A stretch of DNA of 64,000 nt from Chryseobacterium sp. CH25 (lineage in GTDB: Bacteria > Bacteroidota > Bacteroidia > Flavobacteriales > Weeksellaceae): contig NZ_NRQT01000007.1 of the NCBI RefSeq assembly GCF_004119455.1, positions 62,001 to 126,000 on the forward strand. Reading direction: 5' to 3'. Positions 25,938 through 35,966 of the stretch are shown piece by piece. The translations under genes and the position numbers were made by a program. Every line of letters starts with the position of its first letter. The first letter of the stretch is position 1. The notes under the pieces were generated by a model. It was given only the letters and a program-made list of their open reading frames with translations, had not been told where the DNA came from and ran no database searches.

Positions 25938-27734
25938 TTAAAATTTGTTTTTAAAATCATTAAACGGAACTTCATAGAAGCATCTTTTCCCATCCGGTAA
26001 AAACTCAGGGAAACCTAATGCTGTAAAGTCTTTAATGACCTGTTCCGCATCTTTTTTATAAATAAAGTCAAATCTTGACTTCGACTGCATTTTACTCCAT
26101 TGGTTATGGTAATAATGCATGAATTCATCTTCAGTTTTATAATCCAGGATTTCAAAAAGGTTTTCCAGGAACTTCATGGCCTGTGTTTCTTTTAATCCTT
26201 CCGGAAGAGAATCTATTCTCAATACACTTTCATGAGCAATTTTCATGTCAAACCCAAGCTCAGGAAGATATTTTTTAATGGATTCATATTTACTTTTCTC
26301 AATCTCATTCATGTGATACTCCAGAGAAAAAAGTAAAGCATGACTATTGGTATTCGTATTTGCTTTTCTTGTAGACTTATTATTTTCTGCAACCAGCAGC
26401 CTGTGCATTCTTCCAAGATCCAACATCAAAGTTACATCTCCTTTATTGAACAGCCAGTATCCGTTAGGCAACCTCATCAGGTCTTCATCAAAATCTTCAT
26501 CTTCAAACAGATTGATTTTTGAAGGCTCTGCAGTAATATTCTGATGATACATTTCCGTAAGATTCTGAATTTCTTCTGGATGTACTACATTTTTCTCTTC
26601 CAAAAACGGGTTGTAATCTCTGTCTACAATAATCTCAGGCATTTTGATAACACCACCTCCACCGCCATTTCCTTTACTTGGAATAGGTTTGTTCATCATT
26701 TCATCCAGTTCCGGATCTCTATCGAAATCAAGGCTTGGAGAAACATTATAAATTCCCAGTGACCTCTTGATGGTAGAACGAAGCAAAGCGAAAATAAGAT
26801 GTTCATCTTCAAACTTCACTTCTGTTTTCTGCGGATGAATATTGACATCAATTTTCTCCGGATCCAGTTCCAGATACAAGAAAAATGATGGAACATATCC
26901 TGGCTGAAGAAGCCCTTCAAAGGCTTCCTGTACCGCTTTATTAAAATATGGACTTCTGAAATATCTTCCATTAACAAAAAGAAACTGCTCTCCTCTGGCT
27001 TTTTTAGCGCCTTCAGGTTTAGCAACAAATCCGTGAAGTTTACACCAGATGATATCTTCTTTGATAGGAATTAAAAGCGGCTGTAATTTTCTTCCGAAAA
27101 CGTCTACAATACGCTGCATCTGACTTCCTTTTCTTAATCTGAAAACAGCTTCATCATCATGAAATAAAGAAAATTCCAATCCTTCATGTGCCAATGCAAC
27201 ACGCTGAAATTCATCAATTACGTGTCTGAATTCAATATTATTATTTTTAAGAAACTTTCTTCTGGCAGGAACATTATAAAATAAATTCTTTACCAGAAAG
27301 TTTGATCCTTCTGCAGTCTGAACGGGATCCTGAAACTGGAAAACACCCCCTTCAATATAGATGTTGGTTCCAATGGAAGCCTCTCTTTGCTTTGTTCTCA
27401 GTTCAACCTGTGAAACAGCAGCAATAGAAGCTAATGCTTCCCCACGGAAACCTTTTGTTGCGATCTTAAAGATATCTTCCGTTCCTCTGATCTTAGAGGT
27501 AGCATGTCTTTCAAACGCCAGTCTGGCATCTGTTTCGGACATTCCTTTTCCGTCATCTACGACCTGGATAAGGTTTTTGCCGGCATCCCTGATAATCAGT
27601 TCAATCTTCGTTGCATCTGCATCTATAGCATTTTCCAAAAGTTCCTTCACGATGGATGCAGGTCTCTGCACCACCTCTCCTGCCGCAATTTGGTTGGCTA
27701 CATGATCCGGTAAAAGCTGAATAATATCTGACAT
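25938..27734 (-). CDS. mutL: DNA mismatch repair endonuclease MutL
   Basis: MutL links MutS mismatch recognition to strand removal. In the 598-residue form the GHKL ATPase motifs are complete: IAAGEVVQRPASIVKELLEN (motif I), DDGKGM (motif II), RHATSKI and TKGFRGEALASI (motif III). The C-terminal dimerisation domain is present. No DQHAAxExxxYE metal-binding endonuclease motif is obvious in the C-terminal part, so nicking activity is uncertain. The ATG at 27734 (MSDIIQLLPDHV) is chosen over one five codons upstream because the family begins at this point. Confidence 0.95.
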   Translation of the reverse strand: MSDIIQLLPDHVANQIAAGEVVQRPASIVKELLENAIDADATKIELIIRDAGKNLIQVVDDGKGMSETDARLAFERHATSKIRGTEDIFKIATKGFRGEALASIAAVSQVELRTKQREASIGTNIYIEGGVFQFQDPVQTAEGSNFLVKNLFYNVPARRKFLKNNNIEFRHVIDEFQRVALAHEGLEFSLFHDDEAVFRLRKGSQMQRIVDVFGRKLQPLLIPIKEDIIWCKLHGFVAKPEGAKKARGEQFLFVNGRYFRSPYFNKAVQEAFEGLLQPGYVPSFFLYLELDPEKIDVNIHPQKTEVKFEDEHLIFALLRSTIKRSLGIYNVSPSLDFDRDPELDEMMNKPIPSKGNGGGGGVIKMPEIIVDRDYNPFLEEKNVVHPEEIQNLTEMYHQNITAEPSKINLFEDEDFDEDLMRLPNGYWLFNKGDVTLMLDLGRMHRLLVAENNKSTRKANTNTNSHALLFSLEYHMNEIEKSKYESIKKYLPELGFDMKIAHESVLRIDSLPEGLKETQAMKFLENLFEILDYKTEDEFMHYYHNQWSKMQSKSRFDFIYKKDAEQVIKDFTALGFPEFLPDGKRCFYEVPFNDFKNKF

Positions 27735-27753
27735 AAAAACGTAAATCAACTTA

Positions 27754-27761
27754 CAAAAATA
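27754..27761 (-). promoter_or_regulatory. Candidate -7 box for the mutL-rhomboid transcript
   Basis: On the minus strand TATTTTTG matches TAnnTTTG, 20 bases before the mutL ATG. No clear -33 box is seen. Confidence 0.4.
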
Positions 27762-27981
27762 GTCAATGAAAATGGGAATTAAAACATTAAAAACGGGAAT
27801 TAATATTTAATTATCAACATTTCAACAATACAGCTTTCTGCAAATTCTGCTCCAAACTGTTTGTAGTCTCAGCTTTTAATAAAGAACAATCCCCCATTGT
27901 TTTTCTACCAATAGAGGATTGAACCAGCTAGTTTATACAAAAAATTAATAGTGATATTTACCCTGCACCAGGTATCTAATC

Positions 27982-28808
27982 CTAGTCATCAAAGACCAGT
28001 TTTCTATTCTTTTTACTTTTAGGAATCCCATGGATCTTTTCATACAGATAAGCCAAAAGATTCGGTTTTTTATAAATTCTGTTGTATCTGTACTTCGTAT
28101 TGAAGTGCCTTACATGAATTTTATAAGCGTCATATCCAATTACGATCATCAAACATACACTGATGACATAGAATACTCTAAATTCCAGATAGTAGTAAGT
28201 TAACCCAGAGAACACTGCACCTAATACATAGGCTACCATAATACTCATCAGCAATTTTGCTCTTCCGATTAATTCACCATTTTTCTGTATTTCTTCTGAG
28301 TAAACATAGAAACCAGAATTCCTAAGTCGGTGGTTGTTCCCGTAAGGTGGGTAGTTTTAACAGAGAAGTTGGAAATACTTGCCGTTAAACCATTCTGTAA
28401 TCCTGTGGCGAAAAGCATTATTGCTACTAAAACTTCTGTTTCCGCCAACGTTTTCTGATAATATAACTGTCCATATACTCCTACTCCAAACAAACATAAT
28501 ATTTCCAGAACAAGAGGCATTGCGTGGGCAAAATACTTACTCTTCTTATTGAAGTTAATCACAATAAAGTTAGACAGGAAGCTTCCGAAAAAGAACAGGA
28601 AGATCCAGCTGCCCATTACAGCTACCTGAGACCAGTTTCCTTTACTGATTTCTGCAGCTAAAATCGCATAGTGACCTGTTACGTTGGATGTAAAAGAGAG
28701 AAATATAAGTAGGGATGCAATATTTATAGTACCTGCCGTGAAGGCAGTCAGCGTCCCCAACCTGATATTGTCTCCCAATGTTCTGCTGTTACTATAATTT
28801 CTTAACAT
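27982..28808 (-). pseudogene. DUF1275 (YoaK) family membrane protein, frameshifted as sequenced
   Basis: Two frames together encode one DUF1275 protein. The first (28808 to 28269) has about five membrane segments and conserved stretches NVTGHYAILA, ATGLQNGLTASISN and THLTGTTTDLG. It stops just after QKKYRK. The second, starting within 28300-28254, continues with further membrane segments and a basic tail (HGIPKSKKNRKLVFDD) to the TAG at 27982. Adding one base to the five-T run at 28280-28284 gives RKNGELIGRAKLLMSIMVAY across the joint, which reads like intact family sequence. The function of DUF1275 is not established. It is probably intact in the living cell. Confidence 0.85.
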
Positions 28809-28840
28809 TTGTAATCTTTTTTAAATTGTGATAATGATGA

Positions 28841-29335
28841 TTAGACCTCAACAAAGATCTCAGCCAGCCTTCCTCTTTCCGGAAGTCTTTCTCTGATCTC
28901 AAGGGTAATTTCCCCAGACTGAAGTCCTTTGCTTTTTTTGATATAAGGAACAAGATCAAATTTTCCTTTTCCTTTGCTTTTAATGGCAGTAGAATAGTAA
29001 GCCTCTTCAATATTATTAGCCTCTACATATTGGTTGAAGGTTCTCTGGAAACTTCCTGTAAAGATGTCGCAGATAATCTTATTAACTAAATGAGGATACT
29101 TATTCTTAATGATTTCATAGCCATCACAGAACTCAGTAGGTCTGATTTTATTGAAGATCGTTGTCTTAGTATTAAATAAAAGATCTCTGATAGAATCTCC
29201 TGAATCATATCCTGAAACCAGAAGGATGTTATATTGATTTTGATCTTCAGAAGCATCTTTTTCTCTCAGTACTTTTTTCAATATGTTTAATGACTCAAGA
29301 GAGTAATCTGTTGCAATTAAAATTGTTTTAGCCAT
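28841..29335 (-). CDS. Universal-stress-protein-like hypothetical protein
   Basis: A 164-residue protein starting MAKTILIATDYSLESLNILKK, which matches the first strand and helix of the Usp/HUP fold. The usual ATP-binding G-x2-G-x9-G motif is not visible in the C-terminal half, so any nucleotide binding is doubtful. It lies 32 bases upstream of the DUF1275 gene on the same strand and may share a transcript with it. A TAATTTTG box on the minus strand (29377-29384) is a candidate promoter. Confidence 0.7.
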   Translation of the reverse strand: MAKTILIATDYSLESLNILKKVLREKDASEDQNQYNILLVSGYDSGDSIRDLLFNTKTTIFNKIRPTEFCDGYEIIKNKYPHLVNKIICDIFTGSFQRTFNQYVEANNIEEAYYSTAIKSKGKGKFDLVPYIKKSKGLQSGEITLEIRERLPERGRLAEIFVEV

Positions 29336-29789
29336 GTTCTTATTATTTTGTATTGTGTTTATCTTTTTTGATGATACAAAATTAGAATGGCCAGATTAGA
29401 AGATCTTTGGAATAGAATTAAAATGTCATTAAAGAGATTAAAATGAGATTAGAAAATTGTTAAGAGGTATTAACATGAACAAAACGGTCGTAAACAAAAC
29501 CACATAAAACACTCATTATCATTGAAATAAACCAAAATGATTAAATTTTATTGCAGATAAAATCTTTGCGCCTTAAAAACACACCCCAAATAAAATTCTT
29601 TTGCGTCTTCGCGTTTTTCCAACATAATGAATATTTTTTGGGGAAATGCAAAGGCGCAAAGGTGATAAATAATAAGCTGCTTTTAAGGCGCAAGAAAATC
29701 AAAGATTTTCAGCAAGCAGATATTTAAAGCAACACACTATGTGGCTAATATAAAAATGATTAAAAACAGTGGAATGTAGATTTTCAGCT
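29336..29789. other. Gene-free gap with a hairpin-rich repeat
   Basis: This 454-base gap contains the promoter side of the Usp-like gene and the inverted element at 29566-29693. A small hairpin (GAAAATC-AAA-GATTTTC, 29694-29710) follows the element. I see no coding frame. Confidence 0.55.
29566..29693. repeat. Non-coding inverted-repeat element, family E copy 1
   Basis: TTGCGCCTTAAAA (29566-29578) and TTTTAAGGCGCAA (29681-29693) are perfect 13-base terminal inverted repeats. Inside are CCCCAAA/TTTGGGG and several GCGCAAAGG-like units. The whole 128 bases could fold into a long imperfect hairpin. A related element with different ends is at 47600-47762. Confidence 0.7.
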
Positions 29790-31193
29790 TTATACTGTTT
29801 CTTTCTGTGTACTGTAAAAGTTTGGAAAACGCATCTGTACTGTAGTTCCCTGGTTCTCATTGGAAGTTACAATCAGTTCACCATGATGCATTCTGACGAT
29901 GTTTCTTGCCAATGGAAGCCCGATTCCATAGCCTTCGTAGTTATTAGTATTGGAAGCTCTGAAAAACGGATCATAGATTTTGTTCATTTCCTGCTGCGGA
30001 ATCCCGATCCCGTTATCCTTTACAATGATATAAACATCAGCATCCGTAGCTCCCAGAGAAACTCTTACCTGCTGGAAATTAGAATATTTGCAGCCATTGC
30101 TGATAATGTTGGCAACCGCAAGATGCAGAAGCTGCTCATTACCCTGTACCTTTAATTTTTTAGGATTATCAGGAAGCATACTGATATCCAGATAGATATT
30201 GTTTCTGGAATCAATTTTTCTAAGGGTTTCAATAACATCCCAAAGCAGCTGATCCATTCTTACTTTATCCATTTTCTGGATCTTACCATCGAATCCGGTT
30301 TGGGCAATCATTAGAAGGGCTTTGATCTTTTTATCAAGCTTTTCTGCTTCATCCAGAATAATTTCCAGCGTTTCTTTATACTCATCCGGTGTTCTACTGA
30401 TAGAAAGAGCAACATCTGCCTCTCCCATAATAGATGTTAACGGAGTTCTCAGCTCATGCGAAACATTACCAATTAAATGATTCTGTGTTTCAAAAGAGGT
30501 TTCAATACGGTTAAGCATATCATTGAAAGTGTCTACCAGCTCATTCAATTCTTTATTATCTGGCTGGGGCTCTAACCGAAGGTGAAGATTTTCAGAACTG
30601 ATCTCTTTTACTTTCCCTGTAATTTTTAAAATAGGTCTAAAGAGTGTTTTTGACAGATAAAATGAAAAAATCATACTGAAGAACAATGAAAGCACAATAC
30701 AGGTAAGCAGCGTTCTTTTCAAAAACCCAAGGTAATAGATCACATAATGGTTTTTAGCTGAAGCAATGGCGATATAGTCTTTATCATCATACTTAAAGCT
30801 TTGCCCAATATAGTAGAATTCTTTATCGTTATAATTGTCTTCTCCTTTTTTAAGGATATTTTTAAAGAAATAATCGGGAATATGAACTTCCTGAGAGATT
30901 TTCCTGAAATTGGAATCCGTTGGAACCGCAAAAACATAGTCTTTTTCCATTGGAAGCTCTTCATCATTCAGGCTGCTAAGAATATAGTTTTCGGGAAGAT
31001 CCAGATGATCCTTACTTTTTTCTATCTGAACAATAGTTGCAGTACGGATTTTTAAAAGCTCATAAAACCTCTGGTGTGAAAAGTTAACAATTGAAAAGTA
31101 AACCAACCCACTGAACAGCAATATAATGGCGGTAAAAACCAACATTAAAAGTACCATCGTTTTGGTCTGATTTGTAATCACTTTGTTAAACAT
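29790..31193 (-). CDS. HAMP-domain sensor histidine kinase
   Basis: A 467-residue two-component kinase. Membrane segments at about 13-35 and 161-182 bound a periplasmic sensor of about 125 residues with no named domain. A HAMP segment follows, then the HisKA box SHELRTPLTS with phospho-acceptor His246, and an ATPase domain with N box (AVANIISNGCKYS), KDNGIGIP, and GYGIGLPLARNIV. It starts three bases after the stop of the response regulator gene and is clearly its partner. The signal is unknown. Confidence 0.93.
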   Translation of the reverse strand: MFNKVITNQTKTMVLLMLVFTAIILLFSGLVYFSIVNFSHQRFYELLKIRTATIVQIEKSKDHLDLPENYILSSLNDEELPMEKDYVFAVPTDSNFRKISQEVHIPDYFFKNILKKGEDNYNDKEFYYIGQSFKYDDKDYIAIASAKNHYVIYYLGFLKRTLLTCIVLSLFFSMIFSFYLSKTLFRPILKITGKVKEISSENLHLRLEPQPDNKELNELVDTFNDMLNRIETSFETQNHLIGNVSHELRTPLTSIMGEADVALSISRTPDEYKETLEIILDEAEKLDKKIKALLMIAQTGFDGKIQKMDKVRMDQLLWDVIETLRKIDSRNNIYLDISMLPDNPKKLKVQGNEQLLHLAVANIISNGCKYSNFQQVRVSLGATDADVYIIVKDNGIGIPQQEMNKIYDPFFRASNTNNYEGYGIGLPLARNIVRMHHGELIVTSNENQGTTVQMRFPNFYSTQKETV

Positions 31194-31196
31194 CCA

Positions 31197-31904
31197 TTAA
31201 GCTTTTTTCAGAACGTATCCCATTCCTATTACGGTATGAATCAATTTATTATCATCTCTATCATCCAACTTTTTCCTTAGATAATTTACATAAACATCTA
31301 CTACATTGGTTCCCAGTTCATAGTTTACTCCCCATACAGCATCTAAAATTTCAGCTCTGGAAATTACTTTTTCAGGGTTATTAAGGAAGTAAAGCAATAG
31401 CTTATACTCTGTAGAAGTAAGGGTAATTTCTTCTCCGGCACGGGTTACCTTTTTAGCATAATCATTGACCGTTAAATCAGAGAAATGAAACACATGTTCA
31501 TTATCAGGTTCTGGTTCAACAATTTCCTGTGGAACGTTATTATGACTTCTTCTCAACAAAGACTTTACACGCGCTACCAGTTCAATAAATTTGAAAGGCT
31601 TCACCAAGTAATCATCTCCACCACTTTCCAGTCCCAGAACGATATTTTCAGAAGTTCCCAAGGCTGTTAAGAATAAAATCGGAACGCTTTGGTTGGTTTT
31701 TCTGATCTCCTTACAGACATCCAATCCATTCATTTCCGGAAGCATAATGTCTAAAATCACCAAATCGAAATCATTGGCCTGCACCAGCTGTACACCGGTA
31801 CGCCCGTCAAAAGCCACGGAAATTTCATATCCGTTTTCCTGAAGTCCTTTTTTAATAAAGGATACTACACTGGTTTCGTCTTCGATGAGAATTATTTTTT
31901 TCAT
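31197..31904 (-). CDS. OmpR/PhoB-family response regulator
   Basis: A 235-residue regulator with a receiver domain (acidic pair near 8-9, phospho-acceptor Asp52 in LVILDIMLPEMNG, Thr in FLTAL and Lys in YLVKPF) and a winged-helix DNA-binding domain from about 130 (LTSTEYKLLLYFLNNP, then NVVDVYVNYLRKKLD). It is the first gene of a two-gene operon with the kinase downstream. A TATTTTTG box on the minus strand at 31925-31932 is a candidate promoter. Confidence 0.94.
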   Translation of the reverse strand: MKKIILIEDETSVVSFIKKGLQENGYEISVAFDGRTGVQLVQANDFDLVILDIMLPEMNGLDVCKEIRKTNQSVPILFLTALGTSENIVLGLESGGDDYLVKPFKFIELVARVKSLLRRSHNNVPQEIVEPEPDNEHVFHFSDLTVNDYAKKVTRAGEEITLTSTEYKLLLYFLNNPEKVISRAEILDAVWGVNYELGTNVVDVYVNYLRKKLDDRDDNKLIHTVIGMGYVLKKA

Positions 31905-31975
31905 AAATGAAATAAGGAGTTTTACAAAAATAGGGAAATTTTATTGGGATAGGAGTATAAAGGAAAAGCTTTTTA

Positions 31976-32010
31976 AGTTGGAAGAGGGAGGCTGAAAGCT
32001 GGATGTTTCT
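31976..32010 (+). repeat. Short intergenic repeat, family D (GGAAGAGGGAGGCTG type)
   Basis: A purine-rich stretch with GGAAGAGGGAGGCTG and AAGCTGGATGTTTCTT. The same words recur at 47512-47547, 50521-50558 and, inverted, at 50639-50664. Confidence 0.6.
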
Positions 32011-32100
32011 TGAAGACCATTTAGAACTGAAGATTATTGATTATCATTTTACCTTTTCGTGAATTCCTCTTTTTGCCATACAACCTATATAGAATAATAT

Positions 32101-32108
32101 TACCTTTG
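32101..32108 (+). promoter_or_regulatory. Candidate -7 box for the XRE-cupin regulator gene
   Basis: TACCTTTG matches TAnnTTTG and ends 18 bases before the chosen ATG at 32127. A TTTTTG at about 32070-32075 is slightly too far upstream to be a good -33 box. Confidence 0.45.
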
Positions 32109-32126
32109 CTTTTCATTGACTATAGC

Positions 32127-32695
32127 ATGAATGACTTTTTAATAGGTATCGGAAAAAGATTAAAAGATATCAGGAAGAAAAACAACCTAACTATTAACGA
32201 ACTGGCTTTCAGAGCTAATGTAAGTAACGGTCTTGTTTCCCGTATCGAAAATGGAAGAACGATTCCTTCGCTTCCTGTTTTATTGGACCTTATTCAATCT
32301 TTGGATATTGATGCCAGCTATTTCTTTGAGGGAGTAGAGAAAAAATCCAATGCAAAATTTATTTATGTTCCTAAAGAAAGCCAGCAGGTTATAGAAAAAG
32401 AAGTTGAAGCTGAAGGTTTTAAATACATGCATATTTTCAGCAAAAGTCTTCATTCACTAGGTTTTGAGGCGGTACTGCTTACACTTGAACCCAATTCTAA
32501 AAGGGAAAAGGTGATTACCGATGCCTGGGAATTCAAATATATTCTGAAAGGAGAAGTAAAATACATTATTGACAATGAGGAGGTCATCATGAAAGAAGGT
32601 GATTCTTTATATTTAATGGAAAGTTTCCACACGTTCCCGTAAGCATCAGTAATGAAAGCTGCGTGATGCTTGTTCTTTATTTTTACACCGCTTAG
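32127..32695 (+). CDS. XRE-family transcriptional regulator with C-terminal cupin (frameshifted near the end)
   Basis: A regulator with an N-terminal helix-turn-helix (residues about 8-63: LKDIRKKNNLTINELAFRAN with a recognition helix VSNGLVSRIENG) and a C-terminal cupin sensor domain. Proteins of this design often sense amines, amino acids or sugars. As sequenced, a stop at 32640-32642 ends the cupin early. Adding a C to the run at 32636-32638 restores the last strands (FPVSISNESCVMLVLYFYTA) to a TAG at 32693-32695. The start is ATG 32127 rather than one 30 codons upstream, because it follows a -7 box. It lies directly upstream of the TonB receptor operon and is its likely regulator. Confidence 0.87.
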
Positions 32696-32705
32696 ATTCA
32701 ATTAC

Positions 32706-32750
32706 ACAAAGCTTTTAGCCACATAGATACATCGTTTTTAAAAGCTTTGT
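32706..32750 (+). terminator. Hairpin after the XRE-cupin gene, possible terminator
   Basis: ACAAAGCTTTTA (32706-32717) and TAAAAGCTTTGT (32739-32750) are perfect 12-base inverted repeats. No strong T-run follows, so termination would be weak; it could instead be part of a dispersed repeat. Confidence 0.45.
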
Positions 32751-32822
32751 ATTCATTATAATATTCGTGCATTCGTGGCGAAAAAATTATTTTACAAGTA
32801 ACCTTATCATGGTCTCTCATCA

Positions 32823-32847
32823 AAAAGTTTACTATTTGTAAACTTTT
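32823..32847. promoter_or_regulatory. Perfect palindromic operator-like site 1
   Basis: AAAAGTTTAC-TATTT-GTAAACTTTT is a perfect inverted repeat with 10-base arms and a five-base spacer. The right three quarters recur exactly at 39540-39559, upstream of the secreted phosphatase gene. It is the likely binding site of the locus regulator. Confidence 0.7.
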
Positions 32848-33129
32848 AGTTTTCTCATTTTTGATTAAAATGAACGGTATGTTAATCAGAAACCTCATCT
32901 GAACAGAAAATTTCAATTTAGAGAATTGAAGTTCAATTACCCCTCAACATCCTATAAAGAAACTATTTACCCAAAAACCATCACCCTTATTTTTCACATC
33001 AATAAAAACTCAGAAAGTAAAATTCAGGTAATAAATAGTCCTGATTTGTTAATCAATACTTAATACGAAATATTTATATATATTAAAATTATTAGCGTGA
33101 TTTGCATAAAAAATTTAATATATGTAAAA

Positions 33130-35955
33130 ATGAAAACAAATTTAGAGAAATTACTTACCCTTGCTTCTGTCTGTCTCGTTACCCTTGTTTCAGCACAAAA
33201 GCAGTTAATTATAGGAACTGTTCTTGACGACAGTCAGCCGCTTCCCGGTGCAACTGTCAAAATAAAAGGCTCATCCAAAAGTATAACCACTGATGTTGAC
33301 GGAAAATTCGCAATTAATGACATCAAAGAAGGTGAATACAGTTTACAGATCAGCTACATTGGTTACACATCCACTGATATCACCGTTAATTTAAAAACGG
33401 ATGAAACTACAGATCTCGGTACCATAAAACTTTCCCAGCCCAGAAAGAGTATTGATGAAGTTGTGGTTACCGGAACATTAAAAAACACAGAGGCAAGAGC
33501 CTTAAACTTACAGAAAAATGCGATCAATATTACCAATGTTATTGCATCTGACGGAATCGGAAAACTTCCTGATAGAAATGCTGCAGAAACTGTACAGCGT
33601 GTACAGGGAGTCTCTATTGAAAGAGATCAGGGAGAGGGAAGATTCGTTTCTTTAAGAGGCCTTCCGCCATTTTGGGCATCCACAACCATCAATGGGAACA
33701 GGCTTCCTACAGCAGAAGAAGAAACTACTTCCAGAGCTACAGCTTTTGACTTTTTCCCAACGGAACTAATTTCATATGTTCATGTCAACAAATCCTTTAC
33801 ACCTGATCTGGAAGCAGATGGAATTGGTGGCGGCGTTAACTTTATAACCAAGACTCCGCCTATGAAAACAGAGTTTAAAGCCACATTAGGAAGCGGTTAC
33901 AATGCTAAAGCGGATAAAGGAGTCTATAACTTAGGTTTATTGTATGGTGGAAGAACGAAGGATAAAAAATTCGGGTATTTATTCAACTTTGCGCATTTCA
34001 TCAGAAACTGGTCAACCGATAATTTTGAAGCAAGAAGAAGTGGTGATGAAGGCGTTTTCAGAATGGAACTTCGTGATTACAATGGGGTAAGAAAGACAAC
34101 CGGAATTAATGCTGCATTTGAATATGTTCTTTCTCCCAAAAATACTCTATACCTGAAAGGAATGTATGGAACTTTATCTGACGATGAAACCCATTATAAA
34201 CATAGAGTAAGGTTTGATAAGTTCAGTTCGGCTAATAATACAGCCAGAGTAGAACTTCAGAACATTCATAACTTATTGATTACGGAGCTTACATCAGTTT
34301 CATTAGGTGGGGTTCACAATTTAAATAAAGGAAAAATTGACTGGGATTTATCCTATTACGACAATCAGTTTAAATACGGAAACATCCCTGATAAACAGAA
34401 CAATTCTTATTATGTAATTAAGTACACCCAATCCGGAGTTGGCATTAATCCAGATTATATTTCTGATCGTGGAAATGGTCCCAGAGCTTATTGGAAGGCA
34501 GATGGAGGAAAATTAGATTACAAAAACCCTGATGCTTTATTTGGCTTCTACAGCAATCCTGATTTTAAGATGGATGCTACTCAGATGAAGTTTACCGATC
34601 TTGAATTTTACAAGGTTTTCGTACAGGAAAAAGATAAGATTGTAGCAGCTTTCAATCATGAGATCAATGCTTCTGATAAACTGACCTTAAAATATGGTTT
34701 CAAATACAGGGATAAGGAACGTAATGCCAAATTCTCTGATATCTTCTACAACTGGAGCAACGGAGCAGCTCCTGTCCTATCAGATTATGCTCAATTTATT
34801 ACAACCCAGCCAAATGGAAGAAAGTATTTGAGTGAAATGAATGCTCATATCGGAAATACATTCGGACCTGTACTCTCTACTGGAGGAATGAACCAATTCT
34901 GGTATGACAATCAGGGAAAATTGAAGATCAATACTACTGATTCCGAGGCATTAGAGTACAATAAAGCATTAGGAAGAAATTTTGATGTTTTTGAAAAACA
35001 CGCCGATGCTTTTGGAATGGCAACCTACAAACTGAATGATAAGATCACTCTTTTAGGAGGAATCAGATTATCCAACACCAATACAAAGGTAAAAGGATAT
35101 AATGTGATTGATGATGTGCTCACTCCGGTAGAACATACCAAAAATTATCTGGCTGTTCTTCCTATGCTTCATCTGAAATATACCTTAAATGATAAAACGA
35201 ATATCCGTTTTGCGGCAACAAGAACTTTTTCAAGACCTAATTTCGGAGATTTAACACCAGGAGGAACTTATAGTGAAGCAGATAATGAATTCAAAGGTGG
35301 AAATCCCAATCTTAATCCAACCTACTCATTGAATTTTGACCTGATGGGAGAATATTATTTCTCAAATGTCGGAATCTTAAGCGGTGGTGTTTTCTATAAA
35401 TCCATTACAGATCCAATTTTCCAGGATTCTTTCATTGGAGAGTATAATGGAATGCACGGAGTACAGTTCTCTGCCCCTAACAACGGAAATGCAGCTTGGT
35501 TAGGTGGTATTGAATTAGGCATCAACAAAAGATTTGACTTCTTACCAGGCTTCTTACAATATTTCGGAGCTCAGGTGAATGCCACCTTCATGACTTCTGA
35601 AATGGAAAAACCAAGCGGAAGAAAGGTAGCCCTTCCTTATCAGGCTAAAGAGTTGTATAACGTACAGCTATTCTTCGAGAAAAAAGGCTTCAATGCCAGA
35701 ATAGCCTACAACTATAAAGGAAAATACGCTGTAGAATATGCTGAGGACGACATCAATGATTCTTACTACGGGAAATACAGCAGCTTAGATTTCGGAGGCT
35801 CTTATCAATTCACCAAAAACATAGGGCTGTATATGGATATCAACAATATTCTGAACAAACCTCTTATCTACCACTTTGGTAAAAACGAAGACCGCCCTGA
35901 GCAGGTAGAATATTATGGAGTACGATGTAACCTTGGAATAAAACTGAACTTCTAA
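33130..35955 (+). CDS. TonB-dependent receptor with carboxypeptidase-regulatory-like domain
   Basis: A 941-residue outer-membrane receptor. A signal peptide (about 1-22, ending VSAQ) is followed by a carboxypeptidase-regulatory-like domain (about 25-105: GTVLDDSQPLPGATVKIKG), a TonB box region (IDEVVVTGT), a plug domain with GIGKLPDRNAAETVQRVQGV and SLRG, and a beta barrel ending in Phe. The plug resembles the class common in Xanthomonas and Caulobacter rather than SusC, and there is no SusD gene beside it. The ATG at 33130 is chosen over 33097 since it begins the signal peptide. It is the first gene of the putative phosphonate operon and would import the substrate. Confidence 0.92.
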   Translation: MKTNLEKLLTLASVCLVTLVSAQKQLIIGTVLDDSQPLPGATVKIKGSSKSITTDVDGKFAINDIKEGEYSLQISYIGYTSTDITVNLKTDETTDLGTIKLSQPRKSIDEVVVTGTLKNTEARALNLQKNAINITNVIASDGIGKLPDRNAAETVQRVQGVSIERDQGEGRFVSLRGLPPFWASTTINGNRLPTAEEETTSRATAFDFFPTELISYVHVNKSFTPDLEADGIGGGVNFITKTPPMKTEFKATLGSGYNAKADKGVYNLGLLYGGRTKDKKFGYLFNFAHFIRNWSTDNFEARRSGDEGVFRMELRDYNGVRKTTGINAAFEYVLSPKNTLYLKGMYGTLSDDETHYKHRVRFDKFSSANNTARVELQNIHNLLITELTSVSLGGVHNLNKGKIDWDLSYYDNQFKYGNIPDKQNNSYYVIKYTQSGVGINPDYISDRGNGPRAYWKADGGKLDYKNPDALFGFYSNPDFKMDATQMKFTDLEFYKVFVQEKDKIVAAFNHEINASDKLTLKYGFKYRDKERNAKFSDIFYNWSNGAAPVLSDYAQFITTQPNGRKYLSEMNAHIGNTFGPVLSTGGMNQFWYDNQGKLKINTTDSEALEYNKALGRNFDVFEKHADAFGMATYKLNDKITLLGGIRLSNTNTKVKGYNVIDDVLTPVEHTKNYLAVLPMLHLKYTLNDKTNIRFAATRTFSRPNFGDLTPGGTYSEADNEFKGGNPNLNPTYSLNFDLMGEYYFSNVGILSGGVFYKSITDPIFQDSFIGEYNGMHGVQFSAPNNGNAAWLGGIELGINKRFDFLPGFLQYFGAQVNATFMTSEMEKPSGRKVALPYQAKELYNVQLFFEKKGFNARIAYNYKGKYAVEYAEDDINDSYYGKYSSLDFGGSYQFTKNIGLYMDINNILNKPLIYHFGKNEDRPEQVEYYGVRCNLGIKLNF

Positions 35956-35966
35956 ACCATCACAAA

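Larger units (their letters stand above)
32696..33129. other. Gene-free regulatory region upstream of the TonB receptor
   Basis: This 434-base gap carries an inverted repeat that may end the regulator transcript (32706-32750), a repeat fragment of the TTCGTGCATTCGTGGC type (about 32766-32784), the palindromic operator at 32823-32847 and about 280 bases of AT-rich leader before the receptor ATG. Confidence 0.6.
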